A DNA stretch of 64,000 bases from Mesorhizobium sp. (GCF_017306545.1 NZ_JAFKID010000032.1:1-64000), one strand, 5' to 3'; shown: positions 21,020-30,942, counted from the first letter of the stretch. Numbers and translations: made by a program. The notes: generated by a model from the sequence alone, not told the origin.

Positions 21020-22491
21020 TTCACCGGCCTTGGCGGAAAGTACCCGGGATAATAATGATCCTTCGGCGTCATGAAGAGCGGCGTCGGATCAATCGCCGTT
21101 TTCGGCTTGCCGCCGCGCTTCAGCCGGGCCAGTTCCTCTTGCACTGGGTCGGCGTAAAGAGCGGAGAAATCCAGGTCGCGGCGGACGAACACCACTACCG
21201 GCGTGCCTTGGTCGACATAGATGGTCGGGGGAATATTCTGGCTGTCACGGAAAGCCTCCTGCGCAAGCTGCTGCAGGGCGGTAGAGGATTTGTCGAATGC
21301 GATGGAGCGAGCATCGCGTTGCGAGCCGTTGCCGCCATAGGTAACGGTGATGGTTTGGCCCGTCACAGGATCGACGGTGGTGACCTGGCGCTGTTGGGAA
21401 CCGTCATTGTCGTCGGCAAGCGAGGACAAATATTCCGACACGCCGCCGACCACGGAGAGCATGATGGCATTACCGTAGCGTTCGAGCCAATGGGTATCGA
21501 CACGTCCTCCGAGGCCGCCGCGGCCGAGACTGTCGGCGCCGGGCGATTCGATATCGACGGAAACGCCGTCGGAGCGGATGACGCGGTTCCACACGATGAA
21601 CACGCGCTTCTGCCCTCGCGCCAGCCCGGAACGGTACTCTCCGGTCAGGCGAGAGCCTTTCGGGATCAGGATGCGGCGGCCGTCGAGCGAGTAGACATCC
21701 TCACGCACGACAGCACGGACCATGCCCGGCAGGTCGGTGTTGATCGCGGTTTCAAGAAAGCCGCGGATCATCGTGCCTTCGGCTATCATGGCGTCGGTGC
21801 GCCTGAAGACCCGTGCCTTCGCCATGCCTCGGGAACTGGACTCCGATTGCGCGAGGAAAGCCTTGTTCGGGTCGCTGTCGGCTCCCGGCACCGGGATGAT
21901 CTGGCCGTCAGCGGCGATCGTGGCTTGCGCTGGGGCCTCCTGACCGCCCGCGCCTCCGGTCTGGTCGGTCGTCACCATCTGGTTTGAGCGCAGGCGCTCC
22001 CACATCCTTTTCTCGGCTTCGGCTTCTTCGGCCTTGCGCCGGGCTTCTTCCTCGGCCGCCGCCTTGCGGCGGGCCTCTTCCTCTTCGGCCTTGCGTCGTG
22101 CTGCGTCCGCCGCCATCTGGGCTTCGAGCGCCCGCCGCTGCGCATCGAGATCTTGCCCCGGCTGCACCGTCTGGTCGACGTTATCGGCCTGTTTGGTATT
22201 GTCCTCGCCTTCAGCGGGAGGCGGTACGACGATTTGATCTATCGGCTTGTCGGCCTGTTGCGGGGTTTCGGACAGTCCCGGTGAGCGGAATTCCGGTGGA
22301 TTGAAATCCTCCTCCGAACTGGAGGCGACGTCGCTCGCCGCCGGCGAGCGCGGCCAGTTGATCCAGATCAGCGCGCCGGCGACGAGAAGCCCGAAGCCGA
22401 CCATGGCGACTTTCGTGCCCATACCGGCACCGCGCCGCGCGACGGAAGGTCTGCCATCGAGGTCGTTATAGTCGATCTGGCTCATAGTCAT
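21016..22491 (-). CDS. virB10: Type IV secretion core protein VirB10
   Basis: A 491-residue protein. The start is placed at the ATG at 22491, which overlaps the virB9 stop (ATGA); an ATG at 22485 is better spaced for GGGGGA and is an alternative. A short cytoplasmic tail leads to one membrane helix ([19 protein letters not shown]), a proline-rich stretch, a charged A/E/R/K repeat helix (residues 130-180) and the TrbI/VirB10 barrel ([24 protein letters not shown], then [14 protein letters not shown]). It spans both membranes with VirB7 and VirB9. Confidence 0.95.
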   Translation of the reverse strand: MTMSQIDYNDLDGRPSVARRGAGMGTKVAMVGFGLLVAGALIWINWPRSPAASDVASSSEEDFNPPEFRSPGLSETPQQADKPIDQIVVPPPAEGEDNTKQADNVDQTVQPGQDLDAQRRALEAQMAADAARRKAEEEEARRKAAAEEEARRKAEEAEAEKRMWERLRSNQMVTTDQTGGAGGQEAPAQATIAADGQIIPVPGADSDPNKAFLAQSESSSRGMAKARVFRRTDAMIAEGTMIRGFLETAINTDLPGMVRAVVREDVYSLDGRRILIPKGSRLTGEYRSGLARGQKRVFIVWNRVIRSDGVSVDIESPGADSLGRGGLGGRVDTHWLERYGNAIMLSVVGGVSEYLSSLADDNDGSQQRQVTTVDPVTGQTITVTYGGNGSQRDARSIAFDKSSTALQQLAQEAFRDSQNIPPTIYVDQGTPVVVFVRRDLDFSALYADPVQEELARLKRGGKPKTAIDPTPLFMTPKDHYYPGYFPPRPVK

Positions 22492-23291
22492 CGTCCCCCA
22501 CTTCGTGAGGATGGGAAGAGGCTGATTTTGCGGTCGAGTTTCGTCGGGCCGTAAATGTCGGCGATCGGATCGACCCGCGCGGCGCGCGCGCGATTGTAAA
22601 GGCAAAGCGCCTTGCCATCGGCCCGGAGCGTGAACTGGCGGCCGACCTTGTCGACGATCGTATATTTACCCTGGGTGCGCAGGTTCACCAGGGATTCGTG
22701 GCCGTTTTCATCAACGACGAAGATGGCGGGTATGTCGCCGGTGAATTCGAGGAACATTTTTGTTCCGTCGTCAAACACGACACGCGGCTTCAGGCTATCC
22801 TCACCCTTGTAGGCGTAATCGTAATTCAGATCGGCGATCTTCAGGTTCTTCAGGTCGGGATCGGCCGCGCTCTGCCTAGCCTGGGAAAGCAGGCGGGCGT
22901 TCACATCTTCATCGGGATATTTGAACCGGACCTGGAAAGACACCCGGTCGCGATTGCTGTTCGACGCCTTGAGCAACAGCGAGTAGACGCGCCGGTTCGT
23001 GACAATGTTGACGTTTGTCCAGGCGTCCCGCTCCAGGGGCTTGACGAAGAGGAACCGCGAACCGCGCTTGGGGACGATCGACCAGCCCTTTGTGTCGCCG
23101 GCCGAGACGGTTTCGATAATTTCCGTCGGGCTAAGCTCTATCATCGTGGAGACGCCGAGCGCCGCGTTGACCGTCGTCACATCGTTGTTGTCGAAGGTGA
23201 CATACCGGATGCGAGCGTCCCGAGCATTGGCGATATCGGCCATGCCGAGCAGGATGACGACCGATAGAGCCGCCCCGGTGAATGGCTTCAT
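22488..23291 (-). CDS. virB9: Type IV secretion outer-membrane core protein VirB9
   Basis: A 267-residue protein. The ATG at 23291 gives a signal peptide ([23 protein letters not shown]) and overlaps the virB8 stop (ATGA). The mature part shows TrbG/VirB9 features: [50 protein letters not shown] and [28 protein letters not shown]. With VirB10 and a VirB7-like lipoprotein it forms the outer-membrane ring. Confidence 0.95.
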   Translation of the reverse strand: MKPFTGAALSVVILLGMADIANARDARIRYVTFDNNDVTTVNAALGVSTMIELSPTEIIETVSAGDTKGWSIVPKRGSRFLFVKPLERDAWTNVNIVTNRRVYSLLLKASNSNRDRVSFQVRFKYPDEDVNARLLSQARQSAADPDLKNLKIADLNYDYAYKGEDSLKPRVVFDDGTKMFLEFTGDIPAIFVVDENGHESLVNLRTQGKYTIVDKVGRQFTLRADGKALCLYNRARAARVDPIADIYGPTKLDRKISLFPSSRSGGR

Positions 23292-24007
23292 TGCAGGTTC
23301 CCCGCAGTCGGAGCCGATTCCTGGTCGCGCCGGTAGTCTGTGACCTGGAAGCCGAGCGGATTGTCGAACCGCCATTCGTTCTTCACCGGCGTCGACGTGT
23401 AGCGGAATTTCACCACCGCGACCCAATTATCGGTGGTCGAGGTGTTGTCACGTCTTGTCGTGGTTGAAAACCGTACGGAGGCCGTGCTTCGGTTCAGGAG
23501 GGAGACCGATTTGACGTTGACTGATATCGAGACGTTGCGGCCATAGAGCTTGTCGAGCGATTGCGGATTTGACGGCGTGTAGAGCCAGGTCAGGTCCTTC
23601 GACGCCGCCCCTGTCGAATAGAGTTGCGCCAGATCGAAATTCGCCTTGATCTCGTGCACGTCATAGGTTTCGCGCGCACGGAGATAGCGAACCAGATTGG
23701 CGGCCGTGACAGCCTCATTTTGCGATAGGTCACCAGGCTTCAGAGCGCGGGCGATTTCGAGGTAGCCGGTCGTCTTGTCGACCTCGATAACATAGGGCTC
23801 GAACTGCTTGAGCGGCAGGATCAGGACCAGCGTCAGGAGGGACAATACCGCCACGACGGCAGAAACACCGCTCACGATCCATGCCAGGGTGCGAGAGCGC
23901 CGAAGCGAGCGGTGGGTGTCGTCTTCCCAGGTCGCACCGGCCTTGTAGTAGGTCCGGTCGACCGGATCACCGTTCACTCCGACGGTGCTTTCGTGTGACG
24001 TTGACAC
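23288..24007 (-). CDS. virB8: Type IV secretion inner-membrane protein VirB8
   Basis: A 239-residue protein with a GTG start (24007) and GAGGAC 8 bases before it. A cytoplasmic N-terminus is followed by one membrane helix ([26 protein letters not shown]) and the VirB8 periplasmic domain ([20 protein letters not shown], then [16 protein letters not shown], then [29 protein letters not shown]). It nucleates channel assembly. The short gap to virB6 (71 bases) holds no gene; a canonical virB7 is absent here. Confidence 0.95.
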   Translation of the reverse strand: MSTSHESTVGVNGDPVDRTYYKAGATWEDDTHRSLRRSRTLAWIVSGVSAVVAVLSLLTLVLILPLKQFEPYVIEVDKTTGYLEIARALKPGDLSQNEAVTAANLVRYLRARETYDVHEIKANFDLAQLYSTGAASKDLTWLYTPSNPQSLDKLYGRNVSISVNVKSVSLLNRSTASVRFSTTTRRDNTSTTDNWVAVVKFRYTSTPVKNEWRFDNPLGFQVTDYRRDQESAPTAGNLQ

Positions 24008-24078
24008 TTTACTATGTCCTCATCTGCAAACTTCGCCCATCCCGTTAAGGCGATAAAGTCGTTGGTTTCCGGTATCCC

Positions 24079-25128
24079 CTATGCCAACGGCGCCCCGTTC
24101 TGGCGAACACCCCGTTGGATTGATGCTCTGGCGGCTTCCGTGCTGGCCGTTCGGGCGTCGCGCATTCTTTGCCACCGCCTGGAGACGGCATAGCGGGCGG
24201 CCCCGCCCAATCCGCGCGTTACGGCCGCAGCGCCAGTACCGCGCCAAATCCGACCCGCCGCGTTTCTATAGGCGTATTGCGCACCCGCCGTGTTGATGTA
24301 GCCAGCGCCGTTGAGAATGGCGGTGATCGCGGGAAGCTGGGTGAAGATGTATATTCCGATGATTGTCACCAGAACGAGGGGCAGGACCATTGACATCTTG
24401 CTGTCGGCGGAGGCTCCGCCCGACATAGCCGTATTGAGCGCGAGATTGACCAACGAAAAATAGAAGCCGAGAAAGCCGTATATGAGAATTTGCTGAATAA
24501 TCAGGTAGGTCGTCAGCGAAATGAAGCCTTCGGAAATGCGGCTCGACCAGCGATAGAGCCAGAGCACGATCCAGATCGGCGCGAGGGCGAGCGTGATGAA
24601 AAGCATGATCTTCGCCGCGATGATTGCAGCGATCGCGATGGCCGAGAAAATGATCGCCGCCATGAGGACGATCGTCGAGAGGATCGCCCCGAAAATATCG
24701 AACATCGATCCGGAATAGACCTGCTTGGCGACGTCCTGGGCGCCACGGTAAAGATTGTCGATCAAAGCCGGTATGGCGTGCTGGTCCGAAAGCTGGTTGC
24801 CTGTCGCGCGCGAGACCGCGCCGACGATGATCTTGCCCACTTCATCGGGTACAGCCTGTACGAGCTTGTAAATGGTTTCGGAGAACGTTCCCCAATGGGT
24901 CAGCAGCAGATAGATGATGACCACCCTGCCGAGGCGATAAGCCGCCTCAATGGGAGAAATGGTCTCACGGCCGCTGATGATCGAATAGCCCCACCAGACG
25001 ACATAGATGGTGAGCATGCCGGTGAAGATCGGACCGAGGGCGTTACCGATCTGCATGTAGACGTTGGAAACGAACCCTTGCCCAACACCGTCGATTCCAT
25101 CCAATATGCTTGTCGCCAGGCCGTTCAT
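24079..25128 (-). CDS. virB6: Type IV secretion membrane channel protein VirB6
   Basis: A 349-residue polytopic membrane protein (TrbL/VirB6 type) with at least five hydrophobic helices, for example GPIFTGMLTIYVVWWGYSII, LGRVVIIYLLLTHWG, STIVLMAAIIFSAIAIAAII, ITLALAPIWIVLWLYRW and MVLPLVLVTIIGIYIF. The conserved W in the fifth segment region is present. A basic soluble tail (residues 290-349) follows. It forms the inner-membrane passage for DNA. Its start overlaps the lipoprotein gene (ATGA). Confidence 0.9.
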   Translation of the reverse strand: MNGLATSILDGIDGVGQGFVSNVYMQIGNALGPIFTGMLTIYVVWWGYSIISGRETISPIEAAYRLGRVVIIYLLLTHWGTFSETIYKLVQAVPDEVGKIIVGAVSRATGNQLSDQHAIPALIDNLYRGAQDVAKQVYSGSMFDIFGAILSTIVLMAAIIFSAIAIAAIIAAKIMLFITLALAPIWIVLWLYRWSSRISEGFISLTTYLIIQQILIYGFLGFYFSLVNLALNTAMSGGASADSKMSMVLPLVLVTIIGIYIFTQLPAITAILNGAGYINTAGAQYAYRNAAGRIWRGTGAAAVTRGLGGAARYAVSRRWQRMRDARTASTEAARASIQRGVRQNGAPLA

Positions 25129-25328
25129 TCGTCCTCGATAACGTTTTCAAAGGGCGTGGCGTTGACCGGCTTGAGCGGGCCGCAGGTTGCGTCGTCAGCA
25201 TAACCCAAAGGCGCGCACGGCGCTTTCAGTTCGCGGCCCGGACGGGCGCACCCCGCCATCATCGCCGCGGTCGCTATGATGGCAGTCGCGGCGGCAACGT
25301 ACGGCCGCCTGTCCCTGGAAGCCGTCAT
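25125..25328 (-). CDS. Small lipoprotein, VirB7-like or entry-exclusion type
   Basis: A 67-residue protein with a signal peptide ending in a lipobox (AAMMAGCARPG, cysteine at residue 27) and a short mature part containing two more cysteines (APCAPLGYADDATCGP). Size, lipidation and position inside the virB run suit either a VirB7 equivalent, which would anchor VirB9, or an entry-exclusion lipoprotein. Order argues slightly against a classical VirB7, which lies between virB6 and virB8. It is coupled to virB6 by overlap. Confidence 0.65.
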   Translation of the reverse strand: MTASRDRRPYVAAATAIIATAAMMAGCARPGRELKAPCAPLGYADDATCGPLKPVNATPFENVIEDE

Positions 25329-25334
25329 CTATCG

Positions 25335-26069
25335 TCAGTTCCCCGACTTGCCGAAATTCTCGAAAGGATTGACATCGCTCGGCGTCATCATCCGCTGGAC
25401 CTGACTTTGCCGGAGAAGCCGTGTTTTCATCTCCTCGTTGAGCGCCGCGACGGCGCCATTTTGAACACCGATCAACTCGTTAACGGCGCGTGCGTTTTCA
25501 AGCTGCATGCGCGTGTTCTGATCGACCGAGCCTTTCACGTCCTCGGATTGCCCGATCTGGCCGCTCGCGGATTGCAACGACTGTTCGCGCTGGGTCACGC
25601 CTTGCGATGCCTGGGAAGTCAGCGCGCTTAAGAGCGACGCAACATTCACGCTGCCGCTATAGGCACTGTTGATTGCGCTGTTCTGACCGCCGGTCACTTG
25701 CTGAAGCTGCTTCACCAGTTGCAGGCCGTTGATGACCGCACCGGCGATTTTCTGGATCTCGGGAGACAGCCCGCCGAAGGACAGCGCGCCGCCATTGAGG
25801 ACCGAGCCGAAGCTGGGAGCCTGGGCGATCGACATATTGCCGCCGAGGCCCATCTGCCCGATGCCGAGGGAACCATCACGGCTTCCGGTCAGCGACTGCA
25901 GAATCTGTTCGCTTTTTTCCAGAATGTCCTTGTTGGAATCCATGATGGCGTTCGTGTTCTTCGCGTTCTGCCGGGCAACGTCGAGATTCGCGCCGTCAAT
26001 GACGGCAATTTGCGCCATGGCGCTCCCCGACAGCAGGGCGAAAACGAGGGTGAAAACCATCTTTCTCAT
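25335..26069 (-). CDS. virB5: Type IV secretion minor pilin VirB5/TrbJ-like
   Basis: A 244-residue exported protein with a signal peptide (MRKMVFTLVFALLSGSAMA) and a mature start QIAVIDGANLDVARQNAKNTNAIMDSN, typical of VirB5. Long helices follow (LQLVKQLQQVTGGQNSAIN, then TRMQLENARAVNELIGVQNGAVAALNEEMKTRLL). VirB5 sits at the pilus tip and takes part in contact. The mature N-terminus is nearly repeated in the next protein encoded upstream (26079-27233). Confidence 0.85.
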   Translation of the reverse strand: MRKMVFTLVFALLSGSAMAQIAVIDGANLDVARQNAKNTNAIMDSNKDILEKSEQILQSLTGSRDGSLGIGQMGLGGNMSIAQAPSFGSVLNGGALSFGGLSPEIQKIAGAVINGLQLVKQLQQVTGGQNSAINSAYSGSVNVASLLSALTSQASQGVTQREQSLQSASGQIGQSEDVKGSVDQNTRMQLENARAVNELIGVQNGAVAALNEEMKTRLLRQSQVQRMMTPSDVNPFENFGKSGN

Positions 26070-26078
26070 GTCAGCCTC

Positions 26079-27233
26079 CTATTCCTGAAGTGCCTCGATG
26101 ACGCCCGCGGCGCCATCCGGGTCGGCCGCTCGCATGATCGAGTGGCCGTTTGCGCCACCGGCGCGGGCGTTTTCGATCGCGCACGACAACCAGTTTTTCC
26201 GCTCCACGTTCAGGCGCGTCAGCACGGCCGGATCGCAGGAGAACGGGTTCGCCGATCCCTCCTTGGGCGGCGTGATCGTTTTCGCCGCTTGCGAGATGGC
26301 GGTATTCCGCATTTGCAGGAATTGACCGAGCAGGGCCGTGAAATCCGCGGACTGCTTGATGTACTGATTCGTCACATCGGCATTGAGGTTGCGTGCCGAC
26401 GAATTGACCTCCCAGGCATCCTTATATTCGGTCGTCTGACCAATCGTGCCGAAGAGAGCTTCAATCAGTGAGGAATTTCCCTGAATCCGGGCCGAACTGG
26501 CGTCGAGGTTGGCGGCCGCGGTCGATGCCGTGCCGAGCGCGGCCTGTTGCGCCTTGCCGCCAACGCCGCCCGCTGTCACGATGCTGATTGCGGGTGGAGC
26601 AGCGGCCGGCGCTGCTCCGGTCGACACGTAATTATTGAAATACGAGTGCCAGCGCCCGACGCCGCCCGCCCATTGTTTCTGTTGAGCGGCATCGGAGCCG
26701 TTGTACCAGCTCGAAAGGCAGGAATAATTCGACGCCCCGCACTTCGAGACGCCCATGCCGAGATATTTTACGCCGCCTTCGATATTCTGTTCGTTTATGT
26801 CCCGGTCAAAGCCCATCTCGTTGCCGGTCCCCTTGGTGAGCTGCATGACGCCCTTCACGCCGGTCGGAGATCCAGCGCAGCTATCAAGGCGCGATTCCTG
26901 ATAGGCGACCGACAAGGCCAAGCCCTCCGGAACGCCGTATTTTTGCGCGTAGTAGCGGATCAGCTTCACGTTGCCGGCATCACGCTTCAAAGCGTCGCTT
27001 GGCGAGCGCCGGTACATTTGCGAGCGGTACTTGTTGGAATAGGTGCAGACGACACGCTTTTTCTTCACCTTTTCATCGGCCTTGGTTTCATTCGATTTCT
27101 TGTTGTGGGATTCGCTTTCCTGCCGTTTGTCGAGGTTGGCGTCGTCAATCACGGCAATCTGTGCCAGGACCGGCTCCGATGCGACCGGAGCGATTGCGAC
27201 GGCGGCGATCGCGCTCCTAAGCAGCTTCTTCAT
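26079..27233 (-). CDS. Lytic transglycosylase with a VirB5-like N-terminus
   Basis: A 384-residue exported protein (signal MKKLLRSAIAAVAIAPVASEPVLA). The mature start QIAVIDDANLDKRQ is almost the same as that of VirB5. Residues 85-195 form an SLT-type transglycosylase domain: YGVPEGLALSVAYQESRLDSCAGSPTGVKGVMQLTKGTGNEMG, with the catalytic glutamate in QESRL. The remaining 190 residues are helical (ADFTALLGQFLQMRNTAISQAAK), as in VirB5/TrbJ proteins. It looks like a fusion of peptidoglycan-cutting and pilus-associated parts. It is a second such enzyme beside VirB1 and overlaps virB4 by 17 bases. Confidence 0.75.
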   Translation of the reverse strand: MKKLLRSAIAAVAIAPVASEPVLAQIAVIDDANLDKRQESESHNKKSNETKADEKVKKKRVVCTYSNKYRSQMYRRSPSDALKRDAGNVKLIRYYAQKYGVPEGLALSVAYQESRLDSCAGSPTGVKGVMQLTKGTGNEMGFDRDINEQNIEGGVKYLGMGVSKCGASNYSCLSSWYNGSDAAQQKQWAGGVGRWHSYFNNYVSTGAAPAAAPPAISIVTAGGVGGKAQQAALGTASTAAANLDASSARIQGNSSLIEALFGTIGQTTEYKDAWEVNSSARNLNADVTNQYIKQSADFTALLGQFLQMRNTAISQAAKTITPPKEGSANPFSCDPAVLTRLNVERKNWLSCAIENARAGGANGHSIMRAADPDGAAGVIEALQE

Positions 27234-29619
27234 GCTCGCTCTCCCATCCGCACAGGTACGGCAACCACGCCTCCGGTTCCTCGCCGTAGGTCTCGCGCAG
27301 CCGCTCGCATTCCTTGATGTTGGTTTCGGTACTGGACAGCACTTTGATGAGGTCGGGCATGGCCGACAGGTCGAGCCTTGCGACGATGGAGTCGCTGTCG
27401 TGCTTGACGAGGAACGTTCTGCTTTCCTTGGCCGTTCGCCTGACGAACTCGAATTCCTTGGCGGTCAGCGAGAACCGCTCCATGTACGAATCCTTGCTGG
27501 CCTTCGCATTCGGAAAAAAGACGTTGGTTTTGGTCTGCTCGATCAGCGACGATGAGATTGAAGAGTTGACCACATCTTCGGCCGTTTGCGTGCCGAAGCC
27601 GACCACGCCGTTGCGCCGGCGAATGGTTTTCAGGGTCTCGTTGATGAAGGCCGCGAAAACATCGTCATCGAGCAGCTTCCAGCCTTCGTCGAGGAAGAGC
27701 ATGAGCGGCGTGCCGTCGATGATCTCCTCGAGACGGTGGAAGATATACAGCAGCGCCGCGGAACGCAGCTTCTTGTCGACCAGGATCTTGGTCATGTCGA
27801 AGCCGACGACCGGTCGCGAGAAGTCCACCAGATCGACCGGGTTGTTGAACAGCCAACCCTTGTCGGCCGGATCAAGCCAGGGCTCGATACGGGCGGCCAG
27901 ATCGTTCATGCCCGGGGTCAATGAACCGCGCAGCACTTCCGGCAGAAGGTCGAAGGTCCGGCTCTCGCGCGGCAATTTGTGAAGCTTGTCGACCGCTCCG
28001 TTGATGACGCGCAGTTCTGCTACATCGAGCGCGCCTTCCTCCGGCGTCAAAATGTAGCGCAACAGCCCCTCGATAAATGAGCGGTTCTCGGGCGTGTCCT
28101 CCAATTGTAGAGGCGCAAATCCCGTCGGCTGCATCGGCTCCATTACTTCGTACCGGCCGCCGAGCGCGCGAACGAAAATCTCCGCGCCGCGCATATAGTC
28201 GAAATAGATGCAGCGCGGCCGCGGCGTGACGCGCATCGCCTCCGCCATAAGGAATGACAGCACCACGGTCTTGCCCGAACCAGTCGGGCCAAAGACCGTG
28301 AAATGCCCCACGTCATGGACATGGAAATTGAAGTAATAGGCCGTCTGGCTGGTTGTTTCGAGCAACGCGATCGGCCGTCTCCAGTGCAGGCCGTCGCGTT
28401 GTCCGGAGGGGAAATTATGTCCGGAGAACAAGCCGGCGAAGTTCAGCGACGAGATCAACGCGCGACGTGCGATATAGCTGAAGTTTCCCGGTAGCTGCGC
28501 CCAAAAGGCCAGCTCGGTATTGAGGCTTTCGCGCACCGGCACGATCGACATGCGCGACAGTTCCGCCGTTATATCGGATAGCGCCCGGTTGAGCCCCTGC
28601 ATGTCGGAAGAGAGCGCCAGGACGGTCATGTGATGGTGGCCGAAAACGACTTCCCCGCCCGCCAGCTTGTCGGCGCCCTCATGCACCGAATCCTCAACGG
28701 TAGTGCCCGCTTCGTCGGAGCCCTGGACCTGGTTGGCAATCGTGTTGATACGACGCATGGCCGTCACCCGGTCCTCGATCGCGAAGGATTGCGTGAGGAT
28801 GAATTCATGCGGCAACCGCAACAGCCCGTCGAGCGACCCTGGAGCGGTGAAGGGTGGATATTCCTTGATCGACACCATGGCGCCGACCTTGCTTGAATCC
28901 GGCCCCTTTATTTCCAGGGCCGACTTGCCGAAGAAAATTTGCCGCGTCGGGCAGACCGTCGCCAGACTCATCCGAGGCAACGGCATTTCCACATCGGCCC
29001 CGCCGGCGAGGATTTTGGCCACAAACTCGGCCGGTTCGGAAAACACGCTTTCCCGCCGCTTCACAACGCCTAGCAGCCGCGCGCCATAGGCGGAAAAGTC
29101 CTTCACGACGCCATTAAGAACGTCGTGCAGTTCCGACATGGCTTCTTCACGGGTTTCCTCGCCCGCCGTGTTGACCCGGAACGCATTGAGCGCCTTGTCC
29201 ACCCACCCGACGCGACCGATCATCGGCCGGCGGATGATGGTCAGAAACGCCTCATTGACGAACAGGTTTTTCGAGCGCAGCTCATCCATGTAGCGCGCGT
29301 CGAGTTCGGCCACGAACGGGTTGTCGAAATCGCCTTCGATTTCCGGCGTTACATGACGGCGAATGATGGTCGAGTAGGCCGCGAACCGCGATGTCGAGAG
29401 GTTTCGGAACGTCGTGTTGCGGTTGAACATACGGTTGTTGAGTTCTGCCTGGTCCATGGTCTGGAAAGGCAGGCCGCTGAGCTGCACGACGCCGACGAGA
29501 AAGCCGCTTTTGGTGACAATGAGATTGTCATCGACGTGCCGCAGATACGGGACATGCATTTCGACGGGCTTTTCCCGCTTGCGTTCGCGCCCATATTTGA
29601 GGTCGGCATCGACAGTCAC
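27217..29619 (-). CDS. virB4: Type IV secretion ATPase VirB4
   Basis: An 800-residue protein. The GTG at 29619 (VTVDADLKYGRERKREKPVEMHVPYLRHVDDN) is used because GTGA overlaps the virB3 stop. The N-terminal CagE/TrbE domain (SGFLVGVVQLSGLPFQTMDQAELN) precedes the ATPase: Walker A VFGPTGSGKTVVLSFL (near residue 432) and Walker B PLMLFLDEGWKLLDD (near residue 635), then GFGTQTAEDVVNSSISSSLIEQ. VirB4 energises pilus assembly and substrate passage at the inner membrane. Confidence 0.95.
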   Translation of the reverse strand: MTVDADLKYGRERKREKPVEMHVPYLRHVDDNLIVTKSGFLVGVVQLSGLPFQTMDQAELNNRMFNRNTTFRNLSTSRFAAYSTIIRRHVTPEIEGDFDNPFVAELDARYMDELRSKNLFVNEAFLTIIRRPMIGRVGWVDKALNAFRVNTAGEETREEAMSELHDVLNGVVKDFSAYGARLLGVVKRRESVFSEPAEFVAKILAGGADVEMPLPRMSLATVCPTRQIFFGKSALEIKGPDSSKVGAMVSIKEYPPFTAPGSLDGLLRLPHEFILTQSFAIEDRVTAMRRINTIANQVQGSDEAGTTVEDSVHEGADKLAGGEVVFGHHHMTVLALSSDMQGLNRALSDITAELSRMSIVPVRESLNTELAFWAQLPGNFSYIARRALISSLNFAGLFSGHNFPSGQRDGLHWRRPIALLETTSQTAYYFNFHVHDVGHFTVFGPTGSGKTVVLSFLMAEAMRVTPRPRCIYFDYMRGAEIFVRALGGRYEVMEPMQPTGFAPLQLEDTPENRSFIEGLLRYILTPEEGALDVAELRVINGAVDKLHKLPRESRTFDLLPEVLRGSLTPGMNDLAARIEPWLDPADKGWLFNNPVDLVDFSRPVVGFDMTKILVDKKLRSAALLYIFHRLEEIIDGTPLMLFLDEGWKLLDDDVFAAFINETLKTIRRRNGVVGFGTQTAEDVVNSSISSSLIEQTKTNVFFPNAKASKDSYMERFSLTAKEFEFVRRTAKESRTFLVKHDSDSIVARLDLSAMPDLIKVLSSTETNIKECERLRETYGEEPEAWLPYLCGWESEHEEAA

Positions 29620-29909
29620 GGCGAATAGCTCCTCGCACCCCAAAATCCGGTGTTCGCGATGGCGCCGCGTTTGGACACACGGCGCTCGAAGATGTGGAAA
29701 ATGTATGGGTCGCGCTGGCAGAGATAGGCGCTGACCAGGTGCGTGACACCGAAGACACCGAGGCCGAGAACGAAGCTGCTGGTCGCGATAAAGGCGATCA
29801 CCGCGAGCATTCCGTTGAGTGCAAAAACCTCGTAGCGGACCCCCCATTTCATAGGCGGGCGCGTCAACGGCAGGCTTACAGGCTCGACATAGACCTCATC
29901 ATCGTCCAT
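29616..29909 (-). CDS. virB3: Type IV secretion membrane protein VirB3
   Basis: A 97-residue protein with SLPLTRPPMKWGVRYEVFALNG, the VirB3 N-terminal signature, one or two membrane helices (MLAVIAFIATSSFVLGLGVFGVTHLV) and a C-terminal DPYIFHIFERR stretch typical of the family. It cooperates with VirB4 and the pilin. It follows virB2 by 4 bases and overlaps virB4. Confidence 0.9.
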   Translation of the reverse strand: MDDDEVYVEPVSLPLTRPPMKWGVRYEVFALNGMLAVIAFIATSSFVLGLGVFGVTHLVSAYLCQRDPYIFHIFERRVSKRGAIANTGFWGARSYSP

Positions 29910-29913
29910 TCGA

Positions 29914-30225
29914 TCAGCCCCCCGCCGCCGACCTCACCGAGTCGACAAAGGAAGCCGCACCGAACACGAGCGCGATGCCGATGATGATGGAGAAGGCCAT
30001 CATCCACACGAGCCGGCCCGTCATCGCAAGGAAGCCCAGGAAGCAGACCGCGATAATTGCGATCGAGCGCGCAATGTTCCCCTGCAGGACGCCTACGAAC
30101 CATTCAAGCACGCTTTCGACCGGCTCGGCCGACTGCGCATACGCGGTCGCCGGCGCAAGCATCATGCCGATCGCCGCCGCCGCCGCCAATCGCAGAACAA
30201 ATCCGCCTGCATTCCTGTAATCCAT
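29914..30225 (-). CDS. virB2: Major pilin VirB2
   Basis: A 103-residue protein. The ATG at 30225 is preceded by AAAGGAG. A long signal peptide (ends ATAYAQSAEP, cleavage near residue 31) is followed by two hydrophobic helices (IARSIAIIAVCFLGFLAM and MAFSIIIGIALVFGAASFV) separated by TGRLVW, the layout of VirB2 pilins. It would form the conjugative pilus. Confidence 0.9.
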   Translation of the reverse strand: MDYRNAGGFVLRLAAAAAIGMMLAPATAYAQSAEPVESVLEWFVGVLQGNIARSIAIIAVCFLGFLAMTGRLVWMMAFSIIIGIALVFGAASFVDSVRSAAGG

Positions 30226-30239
30226 CCCTCTCACTCCTT

Positions 30240-30911
30240 TCAGTTGCCGAAGTCGATGACGTGGCCGTCCTGCCATTCGACATCGCTCGACCCGTCAGCC
30301 ATGGCTGAAGGTTGGGCCTCGCTTCGCGGCGAGGACGATGACCGAACCACATTTGCGAGCTTCCAGCGATTCAGGATCTTGACGATGTATTTCGCCGTTT
30401 CGCCATTCACGGGAATGCCGCTCGCTGCGTAGACGTTCTGCTCGCCAGCGTTGTAGGCGGCCAGCATCAACAGGGGATCGTGAAACTCGTCGTAGAGCGA
30501 CTTCATATATCGGATGCCGGCGCGAATGTTCGCGGCTGCATCGCATCTATCCGCCACGCCGAACCTCGTCGCCGTTGCCGGCATGAGCTGCAGGATACCG
30601 AGAGCCCCGGCGCTGGACGGTCCCTGATTCTGGCCCATATCACTTTCTGCCCAGGCAACCGCGTCGGCAAGATCGGCGTCAAATCCCTCCTCAACAGCAA
30701 TCCTGCGTACCAAAGTCTGGACACGCTGCCGATCACCCGACTGGCATCCGCTGTCGACCTTCACGCCTTTGCTTGTGGCCGGGCCGACCATCACGGCAAC
30801 GGGCGTTGCAAAAGCGGCGGCTACGCGCTTGGATACGGCATCTTGCGCGTGCGCTCCGATTGGGGCCACCGCGCAACACAGCGTAAGCACAAGGCCGTAT
30901 TTTGGTTTCAT
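30240..30911 (-). CDS. virB1: Lytic transglycosylase VirB1
   Basis: A 223-residue exported protein (ATG at 30911, signal MKPKYGLVLTLCCAVAPIGAHA). The SLT domain spans residues 65-180: FDADLADAVAWAESDMGQNQGPSSAGALGILQLMPATATRFG, with the catalytic glutamate in WAESDMG, then AGIRYMKSLYDEFHDPLLMLAAYNAGEQNV. It opens the cell wall for channel assembly. It is the first gene of the virB run, behind the promoter at 30943-30970. Confidence 0.9.
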   Translation of the reverse strand: MKPKYGLVLTLCCAVAPIGAHAQDAVSKRVAAAFATPVAVMVGPATSKGVKVDSGCQSGDRQRVQTLVRRIAVEEGFDADLADAVAWAESDMGQNQGPSSAGALGILQLMPATATRFGVADRCDAAANIRAGIRYMKSLYDEFHDPLLMLAAYNAGEQNVYAASGIPVNGETAKYIVKILNRWKLANVVRSSSSPRSEAQPSAMADGSSDVEWQDGHVIDFGN

Positions 30912-30925
30912 CGGGCCGCCGCGTA

Positions 30926-30940
30926 TTGACAGTTTACTAG
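30926..30940 (+). promoter_or_regulatory. Shared operator-like motif, copy before virB1
   Basis: TTGACAGTTTACTAG, lying between the virB promoter and the virB1 start and covering the probable transcription start. Near-identical copies occur at 36661-36676 (CTGACAGTTTACTATG on the - strand) and 38720-38734 (TTGACAGTATATTAG). It is likely to be bound by a regulator common to these genes. Confidence 0.6.
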
Positions 30941-30942
30941 GT

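Noticed and set aside
24001-24016. A fourth match (TTGACACTTTACTATG) to the shared operator-like motif
   Set aside because: It overlaps the virB8 start codon inside the virB run, so coding constraint could explain part of it; kept out of the feature list.
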